Shown here piece by piece: positions 9,934 through 18,747 of a stretch of 64,000 nt of DNA. This DNA is from Marvinbryantia formatexigens (lineage in GTDB: Bacteria; Bacillota; Clostridia; Oscillospirales; Ruminococcaceae). A model generated the notes under the pieces. The model saw only the letters and a list, made by a program, of their open reading frames with translations. It did not search any database and was not told the origin of the DNA. The stretch is taken from NCBI GenBank assembly GCA_021771035.1, contig JAETPU010000005.1, forward strand, positions 1 to 64,000. Direction: 5' to 3'. The position numbers and the translations under genes were made by a program. Each line of letters starts with the position of its first letter. The stretch's first letter is position 1.

Positions 9934-10359
9934 GTGCACCCACAGATACCCAAATCGAAACCGTCCCGGCGCCAATGGCTCTTGGCAGGCTCGCTGTGTG
10001 TATTGCCGGTCCTCCTATTTTTGGCGGCCAGATGGCTGCGCCCGGCGATGCTGCAGGTGTTTGTACACATCCCGGTGTGCCCGTCTTATGAGAAGCTGCA
10101 CCTGTACTGCCCGGGCTGCGGAAATACCCGCAGCGTCATGGCCCTGCTGCGTGGGGATATTCTGGGCTCCATCCGCTATAATGTCACACCGGTCCTGCTG
10201 GCGGTGCTGGGCGGGCTTTGGTATGTGCAGGGAATTCTGCGGGTGCTGGGAAAACGGGTGCGCCTGCTGCCGCAGAGCCTGTGGTTCTGGTTGGGGCTCA
10301 TTGCCCTTGTGCTGCTCTACTACATCCTGCGCAATTTCATTCCCTGGATGGCTCCCTGA
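9934..10359 (+). CDS. DUF2752 family small membrane protein
   Basis: A 141-residue integral membrane protein with about three hydrophobic segments (about residues 16-32, 85-101 and 115-135). It carries the DUF2752 hallmark CPGCGNTRSVMALLRGD at about residues 64-80, preceded by another cysteine in CPSYEKLHLYCPGCG. The function of the family is not established. I prefer the GTG at 9934, which is 5 nt after GGGAGAGGAG, to the ATG at 9853, whose upstream extension is low-complexity and has no ribosome site. A terminator hairpin overlaps its stop codon (10350-10375). Confidence 0.82.
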   Translation: MHPQIPKSKPSRRQWLLAGSLCVLPVLLFLAARWLRPAMLQVFVHIPVCPSYEKLHLYCPGCGNTRSVMALLRGDILGSIRYNVTPVLLAVLGGLWYVQGILRVLGKRVRLLPQSLWFWLGLIALVLLYYILRNFIPWMAP

Positions 10360-10375
10360 ACCGGGGAGCTTTTTT
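10350..10375 (+). terminator. Rho-independent terminator at the DUF2752 stop codon
   Basis: GCTCCC / GGGAGC stem (10351-10356 with 10364-10369) followed by T6. The left arm lies in the last codons of the DUF2752 gene. Confidence 0.8.
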
Positions 10376-10512
10376 CATTGCCCGTCTGTGGAAAGTCCGG
10401 CCCGGCCGGGGCGGTTCCGGCTGCCGGGGATTGGGGTACCCCGCACGCCGTTATTTTGATGTGACAGCGCTTGCGGACTGTAAAATCACAGGAAAATGAT
10501 GGAGAACATAGG

Positions 10513-10541
10513 TTTACAATCCCCGGTAAAAACGGTATAAT
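10513..10541 (+). promoter_or_regulatory. Promoter of the AT-rich gene pair
   Basis: TTTACA (10513-10518), 17-nt spacer, TATAAT (10536-10541), about 80 nt before the HEAT-like gene. Confidence 0.75.
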
Positions 10542-10623
10542 GAAACATAGGCTTCCGTTCTCTTGATACAATTTTGGCCATCAGTTAAAAGCTAACAATA
10601 CCGAACTTGTAAAGGATCGTACG

Positions 10624-11073
10624 ATGTCAGTCAATATAGCAGAGAAATTTGAATTGCTGTTCGATAAAGACAACCAGGTTGCGTACAAAGCATTACTGGA
10701 ATTGCAAAACGAGAGTGAAGAAACGAACTGTGTCTATCCTTTTATGGATAGACTAGGCGATATGCTTGACAGCGATAATTCTTATATTCGCACAAGGGGT
10801 CTTACACTGCTTGCTCATAATGCAAAATGGGATAGGGATTGTAAAATTGATAAAATCATAGATAAATATTTAAGGCACATAACAGATGTTAAGCCCATTA
10901 CAGCCAGGCAATGTATTAAGCTTTTGCCGATGATTGCAATGCATAAGCCGGAATTGAGGAATGCTATTCTTTGCGCGTGTCATAGGGCGGATATCGGTAT
11001 TTATGACGTTAGTATGCAGCCGCTGATTCGCAAAGATATTCAAAAAGCGCTAAAGGAAATACAAGGATTATAA
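10624..11073 (+). CDS. HEAT-repeat-like protein, function unknown
   Basis: 149 residues, almost entirely helical in character, with repeated helix pairs such as AYKALLELQNESEE, YIRTRGLTLLAHNAKWD and ARQCIKLLPMIAMHKPELRNAI. This resembles small HEAT/ARM-like proteins that are often mis-named SufBD protein in clostridial genomes. No catalytic motif is visible. The gene is AT-rich (a sample 60-nt line at 10861 has 21 G/C) in a GC-rich chromosome and is followed 35 nt later by an equally AT-rich acetyltransferase. This suggests that both arrived together. Confidence 0.7.
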   Translation: MSVNIAEKFELLFDKDNQVAYKALLELQNESEETNCVYPFMDRLGDMLDSDNSYIRTRGLTLLAHNAKWDRDCKIDKIIDKYLRHITDVKPITARQCIKLLPMIAMHKPELRNAILCACHRADIGIYDVSMQPLIRKDIQKALKEIQGL

Positions 11074-11108
11074 AATACAAATTCAAATGTAAACAGGGGG
11101 GATTCAGG

Positions 11109-11684
11109 ATGGAAAATGTCTATCGCAGCTGTCCGCAGTATGAGAATGAGGACTATCTTTTGAGAAAGATTAGCCCAAACGATAAATCCGATCTGCTAAC
11201 GGTTTATTCTGATAAAAACGCCGTACCTTTTTTCAATTGTGATAATTGCGGCGGGGATGATTTTTATTATACAACTCAAGACAGGATGGAACAGGCTATC
11301 AGCTATTGGCTTTTAGAGTATAGTACAGCGGGATTTGTACGGTGGTCTATTCTATCAAAAAAAGTGAAGCAAGCCATCGGGACGATAGAGCTTTTCCATA
11401 GAGATGCAGAAGATTATTTTACAAATTGCGGGTTGCTTAGACTGGATATCCGAAGCGACTATGAAGTATCCAGTGAGATTGTAAAAATATTAAACTTGAT
11501 TATTCAGCCTGCTTATACGCTGTTTCATTGTGATAAAATCGCGACAAAAGCAATTCCCTCAGCAACAGAGCGTATCGCGGCTTTGAAACGCTTGGGGTTT
11601 ACATTGTCGGAGGAATCGCTGATAGGGCATGATGGAACAAGGTACGATTCCTATTTTGTGTTAAAGCAAAATCAGGAAATCTGA
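11109..11684 (+). CDS. GNAT-family N-acetyltransferase
   Basis: 191 residues. The layout follows ribosomal-protein/antibiotic-type GNATs: an N-terminal LLRKISPNDKSDLLTVYSD, the beta strands QAIGTIELF, then the motif region in which KIATKAIPSATERIAALKRLGFT carries the typical late A-x-N/S-x-A-x-x-L-x-x-x-GF pattern. The canonical acetyl-CoA loop Q/R-x-x-G-x-G/A is not obvious, so binding may be degenerate. GGGGGG precedes the ATG by about 7 nt. Base composition is as AT-rich as its upstream neighbour and codon use is unlike recD2 downstream. Substrate unknown. Confidence 0.75.
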   Translation: MENVYRSCPQYENEDYLLRKISPNDKSDLLTVYSDKNAVPFFNCDNCGGDDFYYTTQDRMEQAISYWLLEYSTAGFVRWSILSKKVKQAIGTIELFHRDAEDYFTNCGLLRLDIRSDYEVSSEIVKILNLIIQPAYTLFHCDKIATKAIPSATERIAALKRLGFTLSEESLIGHDGTRYDSYFVLKQNQEI

Positions 11685-11997
11685 AACTTTCCGAAGGATG
11701 CGCTGCAGAGCTCATAGCTTATCGAAAACATGGGGGATTCATAGAACTCCCCCGTTCGTCTTGTCCGGGCGCTGCTTCTGCTCGATTCTCTCACAGGAAG
11801 ACGGCTTTCCTGTGAGCGGGCGGAGCTAAAAGCGCCCCTCGGGGGAAGGAAACGTCCCGGAGCACTCAAGGCGCCGGGGAGATTGGACAGAACCGGTAAG
11901 AACCCGTGGATCCCGGTGCTTTGCCGAATCCTCTGGAAAAAAGCGCCGGTCGGCCCTGCGCAATCCGCTTCGGGCAGACAGCCAAACTAAATAGAAC
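11685..11997. other. Gene-free stretch with hairpins before recD2
   Basis: Contains a perfect 10-bp hairpin (CTCACAGGAA / TTCCTGTGAG, 11790-11815) without a T tract and a weaker GGGGGA / TCCCCC hairpin near 11732-11753. Composition returns from AT-rich to GC-rich at about 11750, marking the right edge of the imported pair. Confidence 0.5.
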
Positions 11998-14298
11998 GTG
12001 AGAAAGAAACGACAGAAACGGGGTGAAGCTGAGGCCGTGGCACAGCAGGAGAAGGAATATCAAAAGCTCAGCGGCAGCGTGGACACCATTGTGTTCCGCA
12101 AGGAGGAGACAGGCTTCACCGTATTGGAGCTGGAGACCCAGGACGATTTGGTGACGGTTGTGGGCAACCTCATCGACGTGGAGGAGGGCGAGGAGCTCAT
12201 CCTCACCGGATACTATACGGCGCACCCCACCTACGGCACCCAGTTCCGGGCCCAGCTGTGCGAGCGGCGCCTGCCCGCCACCGCCAACGCCATCGCCAAA
12301 TACCTGTCCTCCGGGGCAATCAAGGGGGTGGGCCCGGTGCTGGCCAAACGCCTGGTACTGCACTTTGGGGACGAAACCCTGATGGTGATGGAAAAATCCC
12401 CCCAGCGCCTGAGCGAGGTCAGCGGGATTTCCCCCAAAAAGGCCCAGGAAATTGCCCTGGAATACCAGCGGCTCTTCGGCATCCGCTCCGTTATGCTCTT
12501 TTTGAGCCGGTTCGGGCTCAATCCCGTGATGAGCGTGCGCATCTGGCGCAAGTGGGGAATGCAGTCCGTGGAGCTCATCCAGGAAAACCCCTTTGTGCTG
12601 TGCGCCTGGGATATCGGGCTCTCCTTTGAATTGGCGGATGCCATTGCCCAAGAGCTGGGCATGGAGCCGGGCAGCGTCAACCGCATCCGGGCGGGGCTCA
12701 CCCATACCCTGCAATATAACACCAATAACGGCCACACCTGCCTGCCCAGGAATAAACTGGTGGAAAAGGCGGCGCTGCTCACCCAGCTGGGGACACAGCA
12801 GGTGGACGAGGTGCTGGGGGATCTCTGCGAACAGGGGGATTTGGTGGAGGATACGGTGAAGGGCACGCCCTTTGTCTATCTGCCCCATCTCTATGCCGCG
12901 GAAACCTTTGTGGCGGGGCGAATCCGGATGATCTGCCAGCTGCTCGAAGCCCCCCAGGAGGTCCGTCAGGAGCGTGAACGCCAGCTGGAGGCGCAGATTA
13001 CCCTCCTGGAGCAGCAGCAGGGCATGGAGTATGCCCCCCTGCAGCGCCAGGCCATCCTGCAAAGCATGACCCACGGCATCTTTATCCTCACCGGCGGCCC
13101 CGGCACCGGCAAGACCACCACCCTCAACGCAATGATTGAGCTCATGGAGCAGCAGGGGGACGAGGTGGCCCTTTGCGCGCCCACGGGACGGGCTGCCAAA
13201 CGGATGGCCCAGGTGACCGGGCGGGACGCCAAGACCATCCATCGCCTGCTGGAGGTGGATTTTTCCGACGGCAGCGGGCAGATCCGCTTTAAGCGCAACG
13301 AAAAAAATCCCCTCAAGGCGGATGTCATCGTGGTGGACGAGATGTCCATGGTGGATATTCTGCTCTTCGAATCCCTGATGCGGGCCATGAAGCTCTCCTG
13401 CCGGCTGGTGCTGGTGGGGGATGCGGATCAGCTGCCCAGCGTGGGCTGCGGCAATGTGCTGCGGGATCTCATCGACAGCCAAAAAATCTCCTGTATCCAC
13501 CTGGCGCAGATCTTCCGCCAGGCGGCGCAGAGCCTGATTGTCACCAACGCCCACAGCATCGTCCATGGGGAATACCCCAATCTCAGGGAGCGGGGGAACG
13601 ATTTCTTTTTCCTGCGCCGGGTGGATAACGCCGGCGCCAGCCAGACGGTGGTGGATCTCTGCACCACCCGTCTGCCCCAAACCTACGGCTATTCCAGTAT
13701 GTGGGATATCCAGGTGCTCGCGCCTACCCGGAAAGGGGAATTGGGCACCATGGAGCTCAACCGGCGCCTGCAGGAGGAATTAAACCCCAAGGATCCCGGC
13801 AAGGCGGAGTTTGTTTTGAACGCCACCACCTTCAGGGAAGGGGATAAGGTGATGCAGATCCGCAATAACTATGACATCGAGTGGAAAAAGGACGACGAGC
13901 GCGGAATGGGGATTTTTAACGGCGACATCGGCCAGATTCTCAGCATCAACCGCTCCGCCCACACCCTGGAGATCCGGTTCGATGACCGGGTGAGCGTCTA
14001 CACCTTTGATATGGCGGTGGATTTGGAGCTCAGCTATGCCTGTACGGTCCATAAGAGCCAGGGCAGCGAGTTTAAGGCGGTGATTCTCCCCCTGATGCGC
14101 CCGAACCCCAGGCTCTCCTACCGCAACCTGCTGTATACGGCGGTCACCCGGGCCAGGGAACTGCTGATTATTGTGGGCAGGGATTCCGCAGTCCAGTTTA
14201 TGGTGGACAATGTGCGCAAGACGCTGCGGTATACCAATCTGGCGGATTTTCTCTGCCAGGCTTTGGAGGAAGGCCATGAGGGCGCTCAAGAAATGTAA
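11998..14298 (+). CDS. recD2: ATP-dependent RecD-like DNA helicase (RecD2)
   Basis: 5'-3' superfamily 1B helicase acting in repair and replication-fork maintenance, in the form found without RecBC. The 766-residue protein has the RecD2 N-terminal region (GFTVLEL at about residue 39), helix-hairpin-helix motifs (GVGPVLAKRLV, VSGISPKKAQEIA), Walker A LTGGPGTGKTTT near residue 365, Walker B VIVVDEMSMVD, LVGDADQLPSVGCG, and the C-terminal SYACTVHKSQGSEF and YTAVTRARELL motifs. The start is uncertain: GTG at 11998 or GTG at 12037, of which the second has a better upstream GGGGTGA. A 604-codon open frame on the opposite strand is a composition artefact. Confidence 0.94.
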   Translation: MRKKRQKRGEAEAVAQQEKEYQKLSGSVDTIVFRKEETGFTVLELETQDDLVTVVGNLIDVEEGEELILTGYYTAHPTYGTQFRAQLCERRLPATANAIAKYLSSGAIKGVGPVLAKRLVLHFGDETLMVMEKSPQRLSEVSGISPKKAQEIALEYQRLFGIRSVMLFLSRFGLNPVMSVRIWRKWGMQSVELIQENPFVLCAWDIGLSFELADAIAQELGMEPGSVNRIRAGLTHTLQYNTNNGHTCLPRNKLVEKAALLTQLGTQQVDEVLGDLCEQGDLVEDTVKGTPFVYLPHLYAAETFVAGRIRMICQLLEAPQEVRQERERQLEAQITLLEQQQGMEYAPLQRQAILQSMTHGIFILTGGPGTGKTTTLNAMIELMEQQGDEVALCAPTGRAAKRMAQVTGRDAKTIHRLLEVDFSDGSGQIRFKRNEKNPLKADVIVVDEMSMVDILLFESLMRAMKLSCRLVLVGDADQLPSVGCGNVLRDLIDSQKISCIHLAQIFRQAAQSLIVTNAHSIVHGEYPNLRERGNDFFFLRRVDNAGASQTVVDLCTTRLPQTYGYSSMWDIQVLAPTRKGELGTMELNRRLQEELNPKDPGKAEFVLNATTFREGDKVMQIRNNYDIEWKKDDERGMGIFNGDIGQILSINRSAHTLEIRFDDRVSVYTFDMAVDLELSYACTVHKSQGSEFKAVILPLMRPNPRLSYRNLLYTAVTRARELLIIVGRDSAVQFMVDNVRKTLRYTNLADFLCQALEEGHEGAQEM

Positions 14299-14359
14299 AA
14301 TATTGGATAACTTGCTTTTTTCGACAAAGTTGGCGTGTTCCCGGGAGGTATCATAGGAT

Positions 14360-15127
14360 ATGCCCCAGAATCAGTTGGGAAAACCTCTGATTTTCAGAGA
14401 ATGGCTCCTGCGGCTTTTCTTTCCCCAGCACTGCGCCTCCTGCGGGGAGCCGCTGGGGGAGGGGGAGCAGTTTCTGTGCGCCCGGTGCCAAAAACATCTT
14501 CGGCTCCTCCCGCCGGACACCTGCCCCAAATGTGCCAGAAGGCTGGAACTGTGCTCCTGCCTTACGCAAAGCGCCGTTTACCGGGCGGCGGCCGCGGTGG
14601 AATATGACGATGTCTCGGCGCCCGTCCTCTGGAAGCTGAAGTTTGATTCCAGGCGGGATTTGGCCCCCTTCCTGGCGCAGCTCATGGAACAGCGCCGCCG
14701 GGAATTTTTCGCCGGGCAGCGCTTTGACGGCATCACCTATGTCCCCATGTCCAAAGCCGCCAGGCGAAAACGCGGCTATAATCAGGCCCAGCTTCTGGGG
14801 CGGGAATTGCAGCGCCTGAGCGGGATTCCCTGCGGCCAAACCCTCCTCAAGGTGCGTTCCAACCGTCCCCAGCATGAGCTGAACGCCCAGGAGCGGCGCC
14901 TGAATGTACAGGGGGTCTACCGCCTGGGGCCCCACATCTCGGTGCGTGGGCTGCGGATCCTCCTGGTGGACGATATTCTCACTACAGGCAACACCGTGGA
15001 GGAATGCTCCCGGGTGCTGCTGCGGGCAGGGGCCGCGTCCGTGGGGGTTTTGTGCGCGGCGTCCAGCCTGCCCCGGGAGGTCAAACGGTACTCCAACCGC
15101 AGGGAAAAAACGGAATTTGAAAAATAA
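14360..15127 (+). CDS. comF: ComF family protein (phosphoribosyltransferase-like)
   Basis: 255 residues. An N-terminal double zinc-ribbon is visible (CASCGEPLGEGEQFLCARC and CPKCARRLELCSC, about residues 25-70). A type I phosphoribosyltransferase domain follows with VPMSKAARRKRGYNQAQ near residue 131 and the PRPP loop RILLVDDILTTGNTVEE near residue 200. ComF proteins take part in DNA uptake in competent Gram-positive species, but many clostridia keep the gene without evident competence, so the role here is inferred. It lies 61 nt after recD2 and ahead of mreB. Confidence 0.92.
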   Translation: MPQNQLGKPLIFREWLLRLFFPQHCASCGEPLGEGEQFLCARCQKHLRLLPPDTCPKCARRLELCSCLTQSAVYRAAAAVEYDDVSAPVLWKLKFDSRRDLAPFLAQLMEQRRREFFAGQRFDGITYVPMSKAARRKRGYNQAQLLGRELQRLSGIPCGQTLLKVRSNRPQHELNAQERRLNVQGVYRLGPHISVRGLRILLVDDILTTGNTVEECSRVLLRAGAASVGVLCAASSLPREVKRYSNRREKTEFEK

Positions 15128-15420
15128 GCCAAAAGCGAATATAATAGAACTTGCCGCAATCATTCGGGACGCGGGTTTTCGCCGATGGCGCCGCGAAACC
15201 GGAAAGCCGTCTTTTCTGGACGGGGATATTGGCTTGGGCCGGGGCCGGCAAGGCCTTGCGCCCGGGAATACAAAGTGTTTTGAATTCAGAGCTTCGAAGC
15301 GGATTTTGAAGGGGCGGTTATGAGGAACCTCTCAAACCGGGACAGGCACTGGTATCCACAGACGCTTTACTAAAATGGAACATAGCCCTGGCTTTGACAG
15401 GGGAAAGGCTTGGTGAACAT
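15128..15420. other. Gene-free stretch before mreB
   Basis: 293 nt of leader. A short inverted element around 15380-15405 (AGCCCTGGCT-like) is visible, but no clear promoter or terminator. Confidence 0.4.
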
Positions 15421-16434
15421 ATGGCAGCGATTGATATTGGAATTGATTTGGGTACCGCTTCGGTGATTGTATATCTCAGCGGGCGCGGCATTGTCTTGGA
15501 GGAGCCCAGCGTTGTGGCGGTTAACTCCTCCACCGGCGACGTGCTGTGCGTGGGCGAGGAGGCCTACCGGATGCTGGGAAGAACCCCGGATAAAATCCGT
15601 GCGGTTCGTCCGCTGCAGGACGGCGTCATCTCCGACTATGAGCTCACGGAAAAAATGATTAAATATTTTATCCGCAAGGTGTGCGGCGGCAATGTGCTCA
15701 AGCCCCGGATCTGCCTGTGCGTCCCCTCCGGAATTACGGATGTGGAGTCCCGCGCAGTGGTCGAGGCAGCTACGTCTGCCGGTGCCCGCCGGGTATACCT
15801 GATTGAAGAGCCGGTCGCCGCGGCGCTGGGTTCCGGAATCGATATCTCAATCCCCAACGGCAATATGATTCTCGATATCGGCGGCGGAACCGCGGATATC
15901 GCCGTGCTCTCCTTAAACGGAATTGTCACCAAAACCTCCATCAAGGTGGCGGGCAACGCCTTTGACCGGGCCATTGTAAAATCCATCCGGGAGAACCATA
16001 AGCTGTTTATCGGCGATAAAATGTCCGAGTACCTCAAGCAGCAGATCGGTACGGTATATGGCTTCGAGGAGGAGCGCACCTGTGAAATTAAGGGCCGCAA
16101 CCTGATTACCGGCCTGCCTCAGAAAATCACCGTCACCTCCACGGAGATTAAGGATGCCCTGGAGGAGAATGTGGTGCAGATTATCGAGGCCGTCCACTCT
16201 GTCATCGAGCGTACGCCTCCGGAACTGGTGGGGGATATCCACACCAATGGTATCATGATGACCGGCGGAGGCTCTATGATCCATGGCCTGGGCCGCCGCT
16301 TGGAGGAGGCCACCAAAATCCATGCCCGCCTGGCTGAGAACCCCATCGAGGCGGTGGCTGTGGGAACCGGGCTGGCCTTCGAACGCCTGGATGATCTCTC
16401 CGATGGCTTCATCCGCTCGGTGGCCTACCGGTAA
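15421..16434 (+). CDS. mreB: Rod shape-determining protein MreB/Mbl
   Basis: Bacterial actin that organises lateral wall synthesis at the membrane. The 337-residue protein contains the actin-fold nucleotide motifs DIGIDLGTASVIVY (phosphate 1), LDIGGGTADIAVLSLNGIV (phosphate 2) and MMTGGGSMIHGLGRRLEE (adenosine), plus EEPVAAALGSGIDI. The ATG at 15421 was chosen over an upstream in-frame ATG at 15394 because it gives the canonical short N-terminus. mreC and mreD are absent and the gene sits after comF, so it may be an Mbl/MreBH-type paralogue. A strong terminator follows at 16466-16513. Confidence 0.93.
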   Translation: MAAIDIGIDLGTASVIVYLSGRGIVLEEPSVVAVNSSTGDVLCVGEEAYRMLGRTPDKIRAVRPLQDGVISDYELTEKMIKYFIRKVCGGNVLKPRICLCVPSGITDVESRAVVEAATSAGARRVYLIEEPVAAALGSGIDISIPNGNMILDIGGGTADIAVLSLNGIVTKTSIKVAGNAFDRAIVKSIRENHKLFIGDKMSEYLKQQIGTVYGFEEERTCEIKGRNLITGLPQKITVTSTEIKDALEENVVQIIEAVHSVIERTPPELVGDIHTNGIMMTGGGSMIHGLGRRLEEATKIHARLAENPIEAVAVGTGLAFERLDDLSDGFIRSVAYR

Positions 16435-16465
16435 GGGATGCCCGGATAAACTGAACTGTAAGATG

Positions 16466-16513
16466 AAAAACTCCCCCGGCGCCGTGTCTTTCACGGTTCC
16501 GGGGGAGTTTTCT
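16466..16513 (+). terminator. Rho-independent terminator after mreB
   Basis: AAAACTCCCCC / GGGGGAGTTTT stem enclosing a small inner GCCGTG-TCTTT-CACGG hairpin, followed by T-rich sequence. Confidence 0.88.
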
Positions 16514-16586
16514 GTCCAATTTCTCAAACATTGAGGAAAAATATAGGGAAATAGACTATATACATTGAATAGATAAATATAAACTG

Positions 16587-16615
16587 TTGATATTATTTTA
16601 TATAAGTATTACTAT
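16587..16615 (+). promoter_or_regulatory. Promoter of the secreted protease gene
   Basis: TTGATA (16587-16592), 17-nt spacer, TACTAT (16610-16615), inside a very AT-rich 120-nt stretch. Confidence 0.65.
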
Positions 16616-16660
16616 AAAATTAATAAAACATGAATTCTAACACCAAAGGAGATGACAACT

Positions 16661-17815
16661 GTGAAGAAGGCAAAACGAATGGTAGCGGTCGTTCTGTGTC
16701 TATGCGTGGTGGCATTGTGTATGGGCTTCACCCAGCAGCGGGATGCCGGGGAACTGGCGGCGGAGAGAGCCATGTCCCGGCAGGAAGAGGCCCTGGACGC
16801 GTATCAGCTGCTGTGGGACAGCTTTGAAAAGGATACCGAAAGCGGCCAGCCAATTTACCCCGACGAGTACGGCGGGGAGTATATCGACGACGATAAGCTG
16901 GTAATCCAACTCACCGAGAACACCCCAGAGAACCAGGCCAAATACCGGGAACTGTGCGGAAACTCCGATAAGGTGGTATTCGAAAAGGTAACCTATTCCC
17001 TCAATTATCTCAATAGTTTGGAGAGCCAGGCGGAATTGTTATCCAAGGACTTCGCCGTCACGGGGTATGGGGTAAAGCGCCAGGAAAATAAGTTTATGAT
17101 AGCGGTGGAACAGCAGGATTTAACCGCCGTGCAGCAGCGCCTGATGCGTCAGAGAAGCAGTGCCCCCATTGAAATTGTGGAGGGGAACTATGCTCAGACG
17201 TTGGCGAATTTGCCTGGAGGAACTAAAATTGTAAATAGTTCTCTTAGTAATCTGAGTGTATGTATCACCGGATATTATGGTAACAATAAAGTACCAGCTT
17301 TGGTGAGTTGCGGTCATGGTTATACTTATGTTGATGATGAAATGTTTTATAATGGGACGGCAATCGGAAAAATTGTAAAGTCTAAATATGGAAATTTTCA
17401 ATATGGAGACTATTCTATAACTACACTCTATAGTGGAAATCCACGTTATCCCTATGTCAAGTCATCATCTTCTACAAAATACGTCAGTGGTTTTCGTGCC
17501 ACAACAAGTGGGGCTTCCATTGCACGATATGGTGCTTCAACAGGGTATGGATTCGGTGTCGTCTCTATTACCAATTATACCGTTAAGTATACTGAGAATA
17601 ACGGGGATACCACTACTGTTAAAGGTTTGACAGTGGCATCTCAGCCTGTCGATTCTCCCAAGGCAGCAAAAGGTGACAGCGGGGGATGTGTTTATACTCA
17701 GGGTTCCCCCACCTATGTAACTGGAATTATTTCGGGCGGTGGTCCTATTTTAGGAATTGATTACTTGCTTTATACGCCTATCGCTTATGTCACGGATCAG
17801 GGATTTTCTTATTAA
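16661..17815 (+). CDS. Secreted trypsin-like serine protease with pro-region
   Basis: 384 residues: basic N-terminus plus hydrophobic signal segment (residues 2-22), a pro-region of about 160 residues, then a chymotrypsin-fold domain. The triad reads His219 (SCGHGY), Asp250 (YGDYSI) and Ser340 (GDSGGC). These spacings (31 and 90) are close to those of the alpha-lytic protease/streptogrisin type, whose pro-regions act as folding chaperones. GTG at 16661 is preferred because AAAGGAG lies 9 nt upstream; the ATG at 16652 overlaps that site. Composition changes sharply inside the gene: the 60-nt line at 16741 has 43 G/C, the line at 17281 only 22. This suggests that a native pro-region was joined to a foreign protease domain near 17180-17220. 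Substrate unknown. Confidence 0.82.
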   Translation: MKKAKRMVAVVLCLCVVALCMGFTQQRDAGELAAERAMSRQEEALDAYQLLWDSFEKDTESGQPIYPDEYGGEYIDDDKLVIQLTENTPENQAKYRELCGNSDKVVFEKVTYSLNYLNSLESQAELLSKDFAVTGYGVKRQENKFMIAVEQQDLTAVQQRLMRQRSSAPIEIVEGNYAQTLANLPGGTKIVNSSLSNLSVCITGYYGNNKVPALVSCGHGYTYVDDEMFYNGTAIGKIVKSKYGNFQYGDYSITTLYSGNPRYPYVKSSSSTKYVSGFRATTSGASIARYGASTGYGFGVVSITNYTVKYTENNGDTTTVKGLTVASQPVDSPKAAKGDSGGCVYTQGSPTYVTGIISGGGPILGIDYLLYTPIAYVTDQGFSY

Positions 17816-17838
17816 GTTGTCTGTTATTCTCAAATTGC

Positions 17839-17873
17839 GAAAATCAGAGCCGTTCATTCGGCTCTGATTTTCT
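17839..17873 (+). terminator. Terminator or attenuator between protease and next gene
   Basis: Perfect 14-bp stem GAAAATCAGAGCCG / CGGCTCTGATTTTC with a 7-nt loop. Only about 10 nt separate it from the ribosome site of the next gene, so it may limit read-through to that gene rather than end the transcript outright. Confidence 0.75.
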
Positions 17874-17892
17874 TAAATGGGAGGTAAAACAA

Positions 17893-18654
17893 ATGAAACC
17901 ACTCCGAGCCATCCTGCGTTGCGTGATCCTGCTGCTGCTGGTTTCTCTTGGAATCTCTGTAGTATCCGCCGCACAGTTTAATCGATATCTGAAGGATAAC
18001 TTCGTGCCCAACGGGAAAAAATGGCCGTTGTTTGAGCAAAATGTTCCCCTTGAAGAAATCTACAGTGATTATTGTGACTCCGAGTATTACGCGGCCAGCA
18101 ACCTTACGTCGCTTCCGGTAAATATTGTTCTGAATCGTCCAATTCGATATTACGATACCCCTGACATAAATAGCGAACCAGCATTTGAACTGCCGGCGGG
18201 AAGATACCGGATTGAAATAGGGGAACCGGTGTTCCACCAGGGAATCCATACGCTGCCAACCTACCAAAAGGGTTGGAGGTATGCCCGGACTCTGCCGGAG
18301 CCGCTGACGCCTGAAAATGAAAAACAGGAGAATCTCACGTCTCCAATGCGATGGTATTATGTAAGATTGGAGGATTTAAAGCGGGTAACAATACACCTGC
18401 TGGCAGAAGAGCGCACATTATACACGAACCGTTTTCTTGAGGGAAAGTTAAACTTGAGATCTCTGGTTAGATTGTGGAAGAAAAGTGGGGTTAGTCTATA
18501 CAATTTAGATAAACTCTTATATGAGCAAGGCGACTACCTCTCCCCGGATCTCTTCAGGCCCCTGTGGGACTGGAAATGCACTGCCCTGGTAATCGGGATG
18601 GTTTTGCTCATGATACCAGAACGGCTTTCGACAGGACGGGAGAACACAACATGA
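17893..18654 (+). CDS. Putative membrane-anchored exported protein, unknown function
   Basis: 253 residues, not recognised. The N-terminus (residues 4-28, RAILRCVILLLLVSLGISVVSAA) is a signal anchor. The middle (about 30-215) is polar and predicted to be outside the membrane, with repeated Tyr/Pro-rich segments. A second hydrophobic stretch (ALVIGMVLLMI, about 232-242) lies near the C-terminus, so both ends are membrane-bound with an extracellular body. GGGAGG precedes the ATG. It lies 77 nt after the secreted protease gene with only a hairpin between. A functional link to that protease (substrate, anchor or inhibitor) is conceivable but unproven. Confidence 0.65.
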   Translation: MKPLRAILRCVILLLLVSLGISVVSAAQFNRYLKDNFVPNGKKWPLFEQNVPLEEIYSDYCDSEYYAASNLTSLPVNIVLNRPIRYYDTPDINSEPAFELPAGRYRIEIGEPVFHQGIHTLPTYQKGWRYARTLPEPLTPENEKQENLTSPMRWYYVRLEDLKRVTIHLLAEERTLYTNRFLEGKLNLRSLVRLWKKSGVSLYNLDKLLYEQGDYLSPDLFRPLWDWKCTALVIGMVLLMIPERLSTGRENTT

Positions 18655-18747
18655 GATTCAGCTCCGGGGAAACGGAAAGAATAGGTGAACAAGCCGGACT
18701 GCCTTCGGGCAGGGCTTGTATGGCTGGGTGGCTCCGCCAGATCAGAA

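Noticed and set aside
11866-13680. 604-codon open frame on the minus strand opposite recD2
   Set aside because: It lies wholly antisense to an unmistakable RecD2 helicase; such long shadow frames are expected from GC-rich codon use and it has no family features.
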